A stretch of 64,000 nt of DNA from Candidatus Scybalocola faecavium (lineage in GTDB: Bacteria; Bacillota; Clostridia; Lachnospirales; Lachnospiraceae). Made by a program: the position numbers and the translations under genes. The notes under the pieces are model-generated. The model saw only the letters and a list, made by a program, of their open reading frames with translations. It did no database searches and was not told the DNA's origin. This document shows, one piece after another, positions 46,778 to 55,360 of this stretch; position 1 is the first letter of the stretch; each line of letters starts with the position of its first letter. The stretch covers positions 27,099 to 91,098 of the forward strand of contig DVFP01000031.1 in NCBI GenBank assembly GCA_018713145.1, in the 5' to 3' direction.

Positions 46778-47393
46778 ATCCTTCCCAAGCTCTGATTCTG
46801 TAGTCTGCCCCAATGGAACGGCAGATGTTGCGGCACTTTTCTTCATCATCGTGTGAGATGGTGGTTTCAACGGTGGTCATGACCACATGGGGAACATGGT
46901 GTGTGCATTTTTTGGCAAAGTCAATCATAGCATTAAAGGATCCGGCTCCGAATTTGCTGCGCACCAGACGCTGATACTGGTTTGGGTCTGGTGTATTCAG
47001 GCTGATGGAGACAGTATCAATAAGGCCTTCCAGTAATGGGGTAATGTCCCTGCCGTGAATGAGATTGCCCTGGCCGTTTGTGTTAATGCGGACCGGCTTA
47101 CCAGGATAGTGGTCTTTTATATATTTTGCGCCTGACAGCAGTACGTCAAGAGCCTCCATAGGCTCTCCAAAGCCGCAGAACACGACTTCCGGATATAGGG
47201 TCAGGTCCGTCTTTTCAAGTGCGTCTAAAAGCTCTTGCTTGGTTACATCATGTTCCAGCCAAAGCACATCCGATGTCTCCATATGATCCCTTGTCTGGCG
47301 CAGGCAGAAGGTGCAGGCACAGGGACATTTATTGGTGAGATTCACATAAAGATTATCATGGACTTTATATAATATGGTCATGGCTTTTTTCAT
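46776..47393 (-). CDS. Radical SAM protein, TatD-associated type
   Basis: 205 aa. The [4Fe-4S] cluster motif CX3CX2C is at Cys23, Cys27 and Cys30 (CPCACTFC), preceded by LYVNLTNKC. The FCGFGEP and VRINTNGQ segments complete the radical SAM barrel. Length and motifs match the small TatD-linked radical SAM family, although no tatD lies nearby. The start at 47393 has AAAGGAG at proper distance; a TTG six bases upstream is less suited. The substrate is unknown. Confidence 0.85.
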   Translation of the reverse strand: MKKAMTILYKVHDNLYVNLTNKCPCACTFCLRQTRDHMETSDVLWLEHDVTKQELLDALEKTDLTLYPEVVFCGFGEPMEALDVLLSGAKYIKDHYPGKPVRINTNGQGNLIHGRDITPLLEGLIDTVSISLNTPDPNQYQRLVRSKFGAGSFNAMIDFAKKCTHHVPHVVMTTVETTISHDDEEKCRNICRSIGADYRIRAWEG

Positions 47394-47899
47394 TTTCAAC
47401 GCTCCTTTTCATTTTCGGCGGCGCCGTATCAGGCGCCATACAGTTTCAGCATTTTAGATGGATGAACGATCCCAGCCATCTACTTTATTATAGTATTGAT
47501 CTGACATGGATAAAACATCCATTTTTGAGAGATTTAACCAGGCCAGATAGTCAGTCTTGCCAAATCTGGGAGGGGTGATCGGGGATTTACGGATGATATT
47601 GTTTTTTCTTTTTTGACTGAACCAGACCAAGGTCTGCCCAGTGGCGCCAAAATCCGAACCTTTATTTTTCAAACAACATTTGCTGCAGCAGCGGTCATTG
47701 ACGGGAATATTGTACTATTGCATTGCCATATATGAGAAAATTTTGTCATAGTCTGGTTGCTTTTGATAGTTTTCAGCGTTATAATTTTAGTGTTGAAGTC
47801 CAGACCTTCCAACCGGATAAGGATGGCTGTGTGAGCGCATGGTTATGGCTTTACAGGCAGTGGGACTGGACTGTTATGACAACTATGGAGGTGGCAATT
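47394..47899 (+). promoter_or_regulatory. 506-nt intergenic region with antiporter promoter
   Basis: TTGCTT (47757-47762), 17 nt, TATAAT (47780-47785) forms a good promoter for the antiporter gene, leaving a ~110-nt leader. The part from 47394 to 47750 holds no supported gene; one 72-codon minus-strand frame there lacks a ribosome site. No structured RNA was recognised. Confidence 0.6.
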
Positions 47900-49336
47900 G
47901 TGAAAAAAAAGGTTGCTTTAGCGGGTATTTTTTTGAGTATTCTTCTTTTGTGTCCGGTTTGTGTTTATGCAGCGGAGACTACTCAGACTGCATCAGTCCC
48001 TTTTTGGCTGTGTATTCCATTTGTGGGACTTCTTCTTTGTATCGCTGTTATGCCCCTGGTTAAAGGTGAGTGGTGGGAGAAGCATCAGCCTCTTGCGGTG
48101 ATCTTCTGGATTTTGGTCATGGTCATTCCATTCGCTATTTACTATGGCCCAGGGCAGGCGGTAGAAACCGTGCTGGATTGTACAGTGAATGATTATCTGA
48201 CATTTATTATCCTTTTGTTTGGGTTATTCTGTGTGTCCGGTAATATTACTATGGAAGGGGATTTTGCAGGGTCTCCCAGAATTAATGTAGGGCTTTTAGC
48301 TATTGGAACGATCCTGGCCAGTTGTATCGGTACTACAGGCGCCAGTATGCTTATGGTACGTCCTGTGCTGAAAATGAACTCATGGAGAAAAAGAAAAGCT
48401 CATATTATGATTTTCTTTATTTTCCTTGTTTCAAATATGGGCGGTATCCTGACCCCGATCGGAGATCCTCCTCTGCTTATGGGCTTTATGCGTGGCGTTC
48501 CTTTCTTTTGGAGCCTTCGTTTATTTCCTGTCCTTTTGTTTAACATGGTTCTTCTCCTTTTTATTTTTTATCGTGTGGATAAAAGGATGTACCGCAAAGA
48601 TATTGCTGCAGGACGTAAACCGGATATTAGCAGACCGGGAACCCGGTTCAGCATTGATGGCCTGCACAATATTATCTTCCTCATTATGATTGTAGGCGCT
48701 GTTATTTTAAGCGGTGTGCTTCCGGGAATGGCTGCTTTCCAGGATAATGCCGGAAATGTTCTCGGTATACATATTTTTGGAGATGTTGTTCTTACTTTTC
48801 CGTCACTGATTGAGATTGTCATCATTCTCGCAGCGGCCTTTCTGTCATTTAAGACAACGCCGAAAGATGTACGCACAAGAAACCATTTTACCTGGGGAGC
48901 GATCCGGGAAGTTGCTGTGCTTTTTATCGGTATTTTTATTACCATGCAGCCGGCATTAATGCTTCTCCAGCAGATCGGACCTAATCTCGGCCTTAATCAG
49001 CCTTATCAGCTGTTTTGGGCTACCGGCGCTTTGTCCAGCTTTCTGGATAATACACCCACGTATCTTGTTTTCCTTACAACAGCAGGCACGTTGGGATTTA
49101 CCAGCGGGATTGCGACCAGCCTGGGAACGATCCCGGCACATTTTTTGTCGGCGATTTCCTGCGGCGCTGTGTTTATGGGCGCCAATACCTATATTGGAAA
49201 TGCTCCCAATTTCATGGTCAAATCCATTTCTGATGAAAATGGTGTTAATATGCCGTCATTCTTCGGGTATATGCTTTGGTCAGTGGGAATTTTGATTCCC
49301 GTGTTTCTTGTGGATACCTTGATTTTCTTTTTGTAG
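47900..49336 (+). CDS. Sodium:proton antiporter-like membrane protein (NhaD/ArsB superfamily)
   Basis: 478 aa. A signal-like N-terminus (KKKVALAGIFLSILLLCPVCVYA) is followed by about 11-12 membrane segments. SNMGGILTPIGDPPLLMG and the later SSFLDNTPTYLVF are the two discontinuous-helix motifs of the ion transporter superfamily. The start is GTG at 47900, with GGAGG eight bases upstream; earlier in-frame starts would add a non-membrane leader. It is followed after 15 nt by a cytidylate-kinase-like gene. Confidence 0.88.
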   Translation: MKKKVALAGIFLSILLLCPVCVYAAETTQTASVPFWLCIPFVGLLLCIAVMPLVKGEWWEKHQPLAVIFWILVMVIPFAIYYGPGQAVETVLDCTVNDYLTFIILLFGLFCVSGNITMEGDFAGSPRINVGLLAIGTILASCIGTTGASMLMVRPVLKMNSWRKRKAHIMIFFIFLVSNMGGILTPIGDPPLLMGFMRGVPFFWSLRLFPVLLFNMVLLLFIFYRVDKRMYRKDIAAGRKPDISRPGTRFSIDGLHNIIFLIMIVGAVILSGVLPGMAAFQDNAGNVLGIHIFGDVVLTFPSLIEIVIILAAAFLSFKTTPKDVRTRNHFTWGAIREVAVLFIGIFITMQPALMLLQQIGPNLGLNQPYQLFWATGALSSFLDNTPTYLVFLTTAGTLGFTSGIATSLGTIPAHFLSAISCGAVFMGANTYIGNAPNFMVKSISDENGVNMPSFFGYMLWSVGILIPVFLVDTLIFFL

Positions 49337-49351
49337 GGGAGGCAGATAAAT

Positions 49352-50356
49352 ATGCAGGAAAATAGAGAAAAGTGTATGGATCTTGCCATCCGTATTTATG
49401 ATCTGGACGAGAAGGTCTACAACTGCGTGGGATCGTCTCTCGGCAGGACCTTTACCGGAAACAGAGAAAGTACGATACAGAATTTGTGCAGTCTGATGCT
49501 TGCCAAACCGGGAGGCCATCTCCTAAGAAGTGAATTGGCCTTGATCAGTAATATGGCAAGAACCATCAAAGATAAAAAGAAACGCGCTCAGATGATGGAA
49601 GAGTATGATAACATTCTTAAAGCCATTGAAGAACTTCCGGACAGTTTCGGAAAAGTGGATATTATGGATCTTCCCAGGGCAGAATTAAATCTTACTACTC
49701 GAAAGAAACTTTCGGAAAATGATCATCTGGTGATCTGTATCAGCCGAACCCAGGGCAGTGCCGGCAATGATATTGGCTTTGAACTGGCTGATGATCTCCA
49801 TATTAACTATTATGATGTGGAAATTTTTAATCAGGTTTTAACCCGTCTGGAAGCGGAAAAAGGCTCAGTGGATGATGCGGAAACGGGACATTTTGAAGAT
49901 ATTGACAAGTACCGTAAAAAAAATTTCAGCTTAAAAACCTGGATGCGGGAATTTAATCGGTATCACGGACTGCCCAGACAGGATGCTATATTTTTTAATA
50001 TGAGCGATCTGATCTGTAATCTGGCAAAAACTGAGGATTGCGTGATCATGGGACGATGTGCAGACTCTATTCTCACGAACAACCATATCCCCCATCTCAG
50101 TATATTTATCAGCGCGCCTTTTTCTCTCCGTGTCCAGCGGATCATGGCATCCAAAAATATGGATCTGCGTCACGCAAGCCGGTTTTTAAAACAGATGGAC
50201 CGGCAGCATAAAAAATATTATGACTTTTATTCCTACGGTCGTTGGGGCCATCCGGAAAACTATGATCTTTGTATCAACAGCGCGAATTATGGAATTCGGG
50301 AAACCATCGACCTGATCGAGCGGCTGATCAACCGTAAAAAAAGTCAGGATCATTAG
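49352..50356 (+). CDS. Cytidylate kinase-like family protein
   Basis: 334 aa. The C-terminal ~200 residues match the cytidylate-kinase-like domain of unknown substrate (LVICISRTQGSAGNDIGFELADDL; IMGRCADSIL; FISAPFSLRVQRI). The P-loop is degenerate compared with true kinases. The N-terminal ~115 residues are a helical extension. It lies 15 nt after the antiporter gene, which suggests co-expression. Its role is unknown. Confidence 0.78.
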   Translation: MQENREKCMDLAIRIYDLDEKVYNCVGSSLGRTFTGNRESTIQNLCSLMLAKPGGHLLRSELALISNMARTIKDKKKRAQMMEEYDNILKAIEELPDSFGKVDIMDLPRAELNLTTRKKLSENDHLVICISRTQGSAGNDIGFELADDLHINYYDVEIFNQVLTRLEAEKGSVDDAETGHFEDIDKYRKKNFSLKTWMREFNRYHGLPRQDAIFFNMSDLICNLAKTEDCVIMGRCADSILTNNHIPHLSIFISAPFSLRVQRIMASKNMDLRHASRFLKQMDRQHKKYYDFYSYGRWGHPENYDLCINSANYGIRETIDLIERLINRKKSQDH

Positions 50357-50367
50357 AAGGATTATAT

Positions 50368-50397
50368 AGAGACAGAATCTATGGGGATTCTGTCTCT
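50368..50397 (+). terminator. Terminator-like hairpin after the kinase-like gene
   Basis: AGAGACAGAATC (50368-50379) and GATTCTGTCTCT (50386-50397) form a perfect 12-bp stem with a 6-nt loop. The T-run is short. Confidence 0.7.
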
Positions 50398-50525
50398 GTT
50401 TGGCATATATGGTATGAATGGCTGGAAAAAATCCGGGAATAAGTGTCAAAGTTTAAAAGATATAAAAAGTCATAATCGCCTTACGCATTTAATATGATGT
50501 AAAAAACGTTCTCAAGGGGCAGCTC

Positions 50526-50798
50526 ATGAAAGAGTATATTGAAGAACGGGCAATGGATATTGCCAATTACATTATAGATCATAATGCCACAGTGCGTCAG
50601 ACGGCGAAAAAATTTGGGATCAGTAAGTCGACAGTACATAAAGATTGCACTGAACGTCTGGCGCTGATTAATCCGTCCCTGGCCAGGCAGGTGAGGATTG
50701 TCCTGGATGTGAACAAGTCGGAACGGCACATTCGCGGAGGCCTGGCTACACGGGAAAAATATCTTCATACTGCGGTGAAAAAGGAAGGGTGCCAGTAG
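50526..50798 (+). CDS. spoIIID: Sporulation transcriptional regulator SpoIIID
   Basis: 90 aa, the expected size. The helix-turn-helix ATVRQTAKKFGISKSTVHKDCTERL and the basic end RHIRGGLATREKYL are characteristic. SpoIIID adjusts mother-cell gene expression between the sigma-E and sigma-K stages. Its presence shows that the host lineage is endospore-forming. It stands alone between terminator-like hairpin and the next gene. Confidence 0.95.
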   Translation: MKEYIEERAMDIANYIIDHNATVRQTAKKFGISKSTVHKDCTERLALINPSLARQVRIVLDVNKSERHIRGGLATREKYLHTAVKKEGCQ

Positions 50799-50862
50799 GC
50801 TATAAAAATAGTATCCCAGGACATTTTTCCCGGGATCGGATAAGGAGAATAGAGATTGTACT

Positions 50863-51831
50863 ATGAATGAAAATAATGCAATAAACTATCTGATTATAGG
50901 AGCAGGCGGCTGCGGCGGCAGTATTGGCGCCTTTATGGCGAAAGCGGGTAAAAAGGTCAGCTTTATCGCCAGAGGCGCTCATAAAGCCGCCATGAAAAAA
51001 GATGGGCTTAGGCTGGAGACGACCTGTCAGGGAAAGTTTGATGTAAAGCCTGTTCATGTATTTGATCAGGAGGAATATTTAGTAGAAATCCGGGAGGGGC
51101 GGGAGACTGTTCCGGATGTTATCTTCGTGTGTGTAAAGTTTTACTCATTACAGGCCCTTGTTCCATTTTTAAAAGAAATATGTGATCCGCATACAGTGGT
51201 TATCCCTATACTCAATGTTTTTGTTACAGGACAGCGGCTGGCGCAATGGCTGCCGGGGATCCTTGTCACAGACGGCTGTATGTATATTGCGGCAGAAATA
51301 AGATCGCCGGGGCATATCGTGCAGAAGGGCGATATTTTTCGCGTGATTTTTGGCGTGAGAGAACAGAAAGATGGGGGTCCGGTTCTTAAGCTTGTGGAAA
51401 AAGATCTTAGGGATAGCGGTATTGATGGTGTTTTATCTGAAAATATCCGTTATGATGCTTTAATGAAATTTTCTCTTATTTCTCCGATGGCAGCCTGCGG
51501 CGCTTACTATGATGTGCGCATCGGACAGGTGCAGATACCTGGAAAGATAAGGGAGACCTTTATTCAGTTGGTGAACGAGATCGGTGTTTTAGGCAGAGCC
51601 ATGGGGATTGATATGCCGGACAATTTGGTTCAGACTAATTTAAAATTAATCGATGATCTTTTGCCGGACGCCTGCGCATCTATGCAAAGGGATCTTTGGC
51701 AGGGAAAAGACAGCGAAATTGACGGGATCGTGTATGCTGTCCCGGAGATGGGGAAAAAATACGGTATTAGCCTGCCGGTTTATGAGAAGGTGGCAGATGC
51801 CTTGCATGACCGGTACGATACAAAAGGATAA
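50863..51831 (+). CDS. Ketopantoate reductase family protein (PanE/ApbA-like)
   Basis: 322 aa. The N-terminal NADP-binding motif IIGAGGCGGSIGAFMAKAG and the two-domain ApbA layout are clear; the C-terminal helical domain has YDALMKFSLISPMAACGAYY. True PanE reduces ketopantoate for coenzyme A synthesis, but many paralogues have other 2-keto substrates, and no pan genes are nearby. It is the last clear host gene before the prophage. Confidence 0.82.
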   Translation: MNENNAINYLIIGAGGCGGSIGAFMAKAGKKVSFIARGAHKAAMKKDGLRLETTCQGKFDVKPVHVFDQEEYLVEIREGRETVPDVIFVCVKFYSLQALVPFLKEICDPHTVVIPILNVFVTGQRLAQWLPGILVTDGCMYIAAEIRSPGHIVQKGDIFRVIFGVREQKDGGPVLKLVEKDLRDSGIDGVLSENIRYDALMKFSLISPMAACGAYYDVRIGQVQIPGKIRETFIQLVNEIGVLGRAMGIDMPDNLVQTNLKLIDDLLPDACASMQRDLWQGKDSEIDGIVYAVPEMGKKYGISLPVYEKVADALHDRYDTKG

Positions 51832-51846
51832 GAAAAGACAGCCCAG

Positions 51847-51895
51847 CAGCCGCGTGTTTCTAAGAATAATCTTTAAGTGAGCTTAGACACCGGCT
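51847..51895 (+). terminator. Imperfect hairpin after the PanE-like gene
   Basis: AGCCG..TCTAAG (51848-51864) pairs with CTTAGA..CGGCT (51882-51895), with small internal bulges. It could end the host transcript; the T-run is weak. Confidence 0.45.
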
Positions 51896-51917
51896 GGATT
51901 TTACTATGTAACCAGAT

Positions 51918-51981
51918 TCCTGTAAAAACCGGGAAAATCCGCATAAAATCAGGAGATTCACGGTTTTTACAGGATGCGGAT
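51918..51981. repeat. Interleaved inverted repeats near the prophage left end
   Basis: Arm A TCCTGTAAAAACCG (51918-51931) has its exact reverse complement at 51961-51974. Arm B ATCCGCAT (51937-51944) has its reverse complement at 51974-51981. The order is A-B-A'-B'. This may be integrase or excisionase recognition sequence around attL, or, as RNA, could form a pseudoknot. Confidence 0.7.
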
Positions 51982-52013
51982 AACATATAAAAAACAACAA
52001 TAAAACGGTACGG

Positions 52014-52033
52014 TTAGTAACAGATTAGTAACA
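52014..52033. repeat. Two phased direct repeats, candidate integrase arm-type sites
   Basis: TTAGTAACA occurs at 52014-52022 and again at 52025-52033, an 11-bp period that puts both copies on the same DNA face. They lie just beyond the integrase stop codon, where arm-type integrase sites are often found. Confidence 0.6.
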
Positions 52034-52034
52034 A

Positions 52035-53189
52035 TCAGGGAATCTGGATTTTTTCAATCTCAGCTCGTAAGTCTTCTAATGTACGGTGACCATAAACGCC
52101 ATTAGTAATATCCTTTCCAAAACTATGGCCCATCATTCTTTTTCGATCATTCTCACGAACATTATATTTTTCACATAGCATACTAAATGTATGGCGGCCG
52201 TCATGGGGAGTGTGATCTTCTGGTATGGATAATCTGGCGATTAGCTTTCGGATGTCTGCACGAAATTTGGTAAGACCGCTTCCTAAAGAAAGATCCCCAT
52301 ATTCTTTGATACGATGCTTTACTAATGGAAGTATGGCTGAATGAATGGGAACAATTCTGTTTTTCCCGGCAGCCGTTTTCATACCGCCCCTAAAATAATT
52401 CTCCTGTAAATTAACTTCAAGCTTATCAAATTCCTTAATACGCCATCCGGAATAGCAAATGATAAGTAGAAATTCTGCTGTTGGATCTTCTTTGACAGCC
52501 CATAGTTTTTTCAAATCTTCTATGCTGAATGGAACACCATGTTCATCGTCATCCGGTTTATTGATCTTTAGATGTTCAGCATAATTCTTGTCACAGAGTT
52601 CATATATCTCTGCATATTCATACATTTGCCTGAACAACGTTTTAATATGTTCCAGACTGGCATGTCTAAGCGGACAATTATCCAGGACAGATTGCATATC
52701 ATCATGTCTTAATTCTTTAAAGAATTTATTATGCAATGCAGCGCTGTTTTTGTAGGCGGTTTCCGTAGACTGTCGGGTAGATTTTGAAAATGTTTTGGAC
52801 TTATCGGTTTCGTACTTCCATTTGTAAAATTCCTCATAGACTTGGGAAAATGTTTTTCCTTTGTCCTCTTGAACTCCTTTGATTCTGCTGTAATCCGCCA
52901 GGATTTTTTGTGCTAAAGTTTCGGCATTAATACGATCGTCAGAATCGGTAATATTTAATGTCTTTTCGTAACCGGGGTAATATGTACCTGCCTTATAAGC
53001 GGTTAAAACTGCAAAACCCTTGATCCAGCTATCAACGTAGCATAGTGCCTTTGGTGTGATAGGAGAACCATTCAGGCTAAATTCTGTTACGGGAGGATGG
53101 ACGGCATAGGGGTTGCGCCGCCCCTTTCCCAAAAACTTAATGCTGCCGTATCCGTTGGGGAGCTTTTGGTATTTCTTACGTTTGGGCAT
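52035..53189 (-). CDS. int: Tyrosine-type site-specific integrase
   Basis: 384 aa. The C-terminal catalytic domain holds HDGRHTFSMLCEKY (His-x-x-Arg type box), the later GHSFG His and YGH tyrosine region, with an earlier Arg in CYSGWRIKEF. The N-terminal ~60 residues are basic (MPKRKKYQ) and resemble an arm-binding domain, and a SAM-like core-binding domain sits at about 110-190. The start at 53189 has GAAGGTGATG in front; extension to 53297 has no ribosome site. It lies at the left border of the prophage and is transcribed towards the host DNA. Confidence 0.93.
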   Translation of the reverse strand: MPKRKKYQKLPNGYGSIKFLGKGRRNPYAVHPPVTEFSLNGSPITPKALCYVDSWIKGFAVLTAYKAGTYYPGYEKTLNITDSDDRINAETLAQKILADYSRIKGVQEDKGKTFSQVYEEFYKWKYETDKSKTFSKSTRQSTETAYKNSAALHNKFFKELRHDDMQSVLDNCPLRHASLEHIKTLFRQMYEYAEIYELCDKNYAEHLKINKPDDDEHGVPFSIEDLKKLWAVKEDPTAEFLLIICYSGWRIKEFDKLEVNLQENYFRGGMKTAAGKNRIVPIHSAILPLVKHRIKEYGDLSLGSGLTKFRADIRKLIARLSIPEDHTPHDGRHTFSMLCEKYNVRENDRKRMMGHSFGKDITNGVYGHRTLEDLRAEIEKIQIP

Positions 53190-53614
53190 AACATCACCTT
53201 CTTTTTTAGGTATAAAAATAACAGCTAACGCAAAACAAATGTTCTGATTGCGGTAGCTGCCCGAAGATGATACAATATTTTTTAACGTACAGTGCATACC
53301 TTCGGGCGCATTGTCATTTTAGGGACCCGTGTAGATCACGGGTGCAGGATTCGTTGGCGCGTGTCCTGCGATTTTTCGCAAAGTGCTTTCCAAATTTGGA
53401 AAGCGATTGCGGCGGCCGGTTCCTGTTGGCGCAGGGGCCGGCTTTTTATAACGTAAAAGACCCCGTATTTCTACGAGGTCTTCACACAATAAACTTATAT
53501 CTTCTTTGATGCCCCTAGGGCGATATTTAGAAAAGATTTCTCTTTTCTGTTAGTTCATTATAATTCATATTATGCTCGTAGTCAATGGAATATTCAGGAT
53601 TTAAGTAAGATTTT
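53190..53614 (-). promoter_or_regulatory. 425-nt non-coding region upstream of int, rich in inverted repeats
   Basis: Contains the inverted repeat GCCCGAAG (53259-53266) / CTTCGGGC (53300-53307) around an AT-rich core, a 20-bp perfect palindrome GCTTTCCAAATTTGGAAAGC (53385-53404), a GCCGG.../CCGGC hairpin near 53416-53445, and AAGACC.CGTA / TACG.AGGTCTT (about 53458-53483), which with its T-run on the minus strand could end the PemK-like gene transcript. The int promoter is probably here, but no clean -35/-10 pair was found. Confidence 0.55.
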
Positions 53615-54463
53615 TTATAAAAAAACATATAAATCTTTGACTTTTTGATTGATTTTTTTCATGTTCTCCTCGGATAGAGAAATCCCAGCTAATACCCCTT
53701 TTAAATTCCTTGGATCAAAAATACGCATTTTACTTACAGTGGTTATCTGATTTACAAGAGCAATACTTCCTTCTTTCATCCTGGAAATTTCCAAGCCTAT
53801 TTTTTCAAGATACTCTTGTTGTTCTTTGTTGTGAAGACTTTTTTCTCTCCATGTGGTCTGAAGCTTTTTTAAAGTTTCTAATTGACCTTTGGCAACTATA
53901 AGCTTTTGAGTAAAATTATTTGAATTTCTATCACATTCCTCTAACTCATTAATAGATTTTTGGGTGGGGGCTAACATGGCGTTAAAAAGAGAAAGTGTTT
54001 CATCTATATCACGTTGTTCTTCTTTTAAAGCTCTATCGATAGTATCGTATTTTAGCTTTAAGAGACGATAAATGTCATTTCCCAGATTTACACTGTTTGA
54101 GTGGGGAGCGCGATTTTCTCTGGCTGATGTAAGTGGAATAACTGTAACTACAGGAGAATTATGCGCATTTTTATTATCAAGAACAACGCCATAATGCAAA
54201 CCGCCATACTCGCTTCCGATATTAAAGCCAAATTGTATTTTAACAATGTTACCGCGCTTGTACGCTATATTGCGAGTGGGTTCAAATTTTTCTTCAAAAT
54301 TAATCAAACGAACATAATCTTTTATCCAATACGACAATAAATTTGCCTTTTTCAAATGATTTCCTGTTGGATCATTAATAAATCCTTCCAACATCTTGTT
54401 TAGAGACTTAATAGCCTCTTTTTTATTCAGGATAACCTCTTCTTTTGTATATTCTTTTGACAA
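53615..54463 (-). CDS. PemK/MazF-like domain protein with coiled-coil C-terminus
   Basis: 282 aa from a TTG start at 54463 (GAAGGTGG upstream); a GTG at 54541 also opens the frame but lacks a ribosome site. Residues about 68-140 match the PemK/MazF fold: KRGNIVKIQFGFNIGSEYGG..., VVTVIPLTSA. At the position of the catalytic Arg of Bacillus MazF (Arg25, in GGVRPVL) this protein has His90 (GGLHYGV), while the later Thr is kept. A helical, coiled-coil-like tail follows (about 140-250). No antitoxin-like gene is adjacent. It may be a nuclease relic, a nucleic-acid-binding regulator or a phage-encoded defence protein. Confidence 0.72.
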   Translation of the reverse strand: MSKEYTKEEVILNKKEAIKSLNKMLEGFINDPTGNHLKKANLLSYWIKDYVRLINFEEKFEPTRNIAYKRGNIVKIQFGFNIGSEYGGLHYGVVLDNKNAHNSPVVTVIPLTSARENRAPHSNSVNLGNDIYRLLKLKYDTIDRALKEEQRDIDETLSLFNAMLAPTQKSINELEECDRNSNNFTQKLIVAKGQLETLKKLQTTWREKSLHNKEQQEYLEKIGLEISRMKEGSIALVNQITTVSKMRIFDPRNLKGVLAGISLSEENMKKINQKVKDLYVFL

Positions 54464-54537
54464 TTTACCACCTTCTTTCTTTGTTTCGCATATAGTATAT
54501 CTTAGTACATCTCCACTACTGCCAGGTATGGTGAAGG

Positions 54538-55332
54538 TCACTTATTAATAATAAATTTTACATCTTGGCTGGACCAAAAATCAGGAGCGACATTAATTTC
54601 AAATGATTTATAGTCTGCGGGAACCTGGTAAGCGATGATGCCGTTCATTTTCTTCCCTGCGGCAACACTGCCATCTAATTGATTTTTGCCATCTGCTTCA
54701 GGAGACAACAGCCCCATCAAGTCCTGATTAAGCGCTAAGTCATCACAGTAAGCTTCAAAGTTGGCAATGGAACTGATCGTTATATCATCTGAGGAATTAT
54801 TTGCAATATCAAATTCCAACAGCAGAAATATATTTCCAGAATCCGGTTGAGCATATTCATCTCCGGCAGATTCTTTGACAGAGGTAAGGGTGATCTGGAT
54901 ATTATTTAATGTTGCTGTATCGCCAATGCCTAAAGCGGTATCCGAAGTAAGTACACCTATGGAAGAATCTCCATTGGATACAGATTCGCCCTGTATTAAG
55001 GCCATAGCATTTTGTACGCCGCCACTGAGTTTGGCAAGAAAAGTAAAAGCTCCACAGGCAAAACCAAGTAGGAAGGAGCAGCACACTGCAATGATCACCA
55101 GGCCGGTCCGTCTTTTTCGGCGTTTACGTTTTGGCGCAGGGACTTGCTCTGGAGTTGGCTGATTTTCTTCAATGGCATAATCATTTGAGTTGGCTGCATA
55201 ATTGGAATAATCTGTATATTCAGGGTTGTCGTCATCTTTCCATTCAAACTTTATCTTGCAGCTGTCACATAATCCCATACCGGGTTCATCTTCGCTTCTT
55301 CTTAAATCTTCTCCACAAATAGGGCATTTCAT
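54538..55332 (-). CDS. Zinc-ribbon, single-pass membrane protein with DUF4352 domain
   Basis: 264 aa. The N-terminus is a four-Cys zinc ribbon (Cys3, Cys6, Cys22, Cys25), followed by an acidic/Asn linker, a basic KRKRRKRR stop-transfer run, one membrane segment (about 77-100) and an extracellular beta domain (about 125-262) of the DUF4352 type (GDTATLNNIQITLTSV). The start at 55332 follows GGGAGG; 55377 is a less likely start. Such proteins are frequent on Clostridia mobile elements; the function is unknown. It sits in the lysogeny block between a PH-like and a PemK-like gene. Confidence 0.8.
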   Translation of the reverse strand: MKCPICGEDLRRSEDEPGMGLCDSCKIKFEWKDDDNPEYTDYSNYAANSNDYAIEENQPTPEQVPAPKRKRRKRRTGLVIIAVCCSFLLGFACGAFTFLAKLSGGVQNAMALIQGESVSNGDSSIGVLTSDTALGIGDTATLNNIQITLTSVKESAGDEYAQPDSGNIFLLLEFDIANNSSDDITISSIANFEAYCDDLALNQDLMGLLSPEADGKNQLDGSVAAGKKMNGIIAYQVPADYKSFEINVAPDFWSSQDVKFIINK

Positions 55333-55360
55333 TGATTTTTCCTCCCTTGAATCTATTACT

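Noticed and set aside
47454..47672. 72-codon minus-strand frame upstream of the antiporter gene
   Set aside because: It begins with TTG, lacks a ribosome site, has no recognisable motif, and lies in a long non-coding leader region.
53267..53509. 80-codon plus-strand frame upstream of int
   Set aside because: It consists of the inverted-repeat-rich non-coding region and has no ribosome site.
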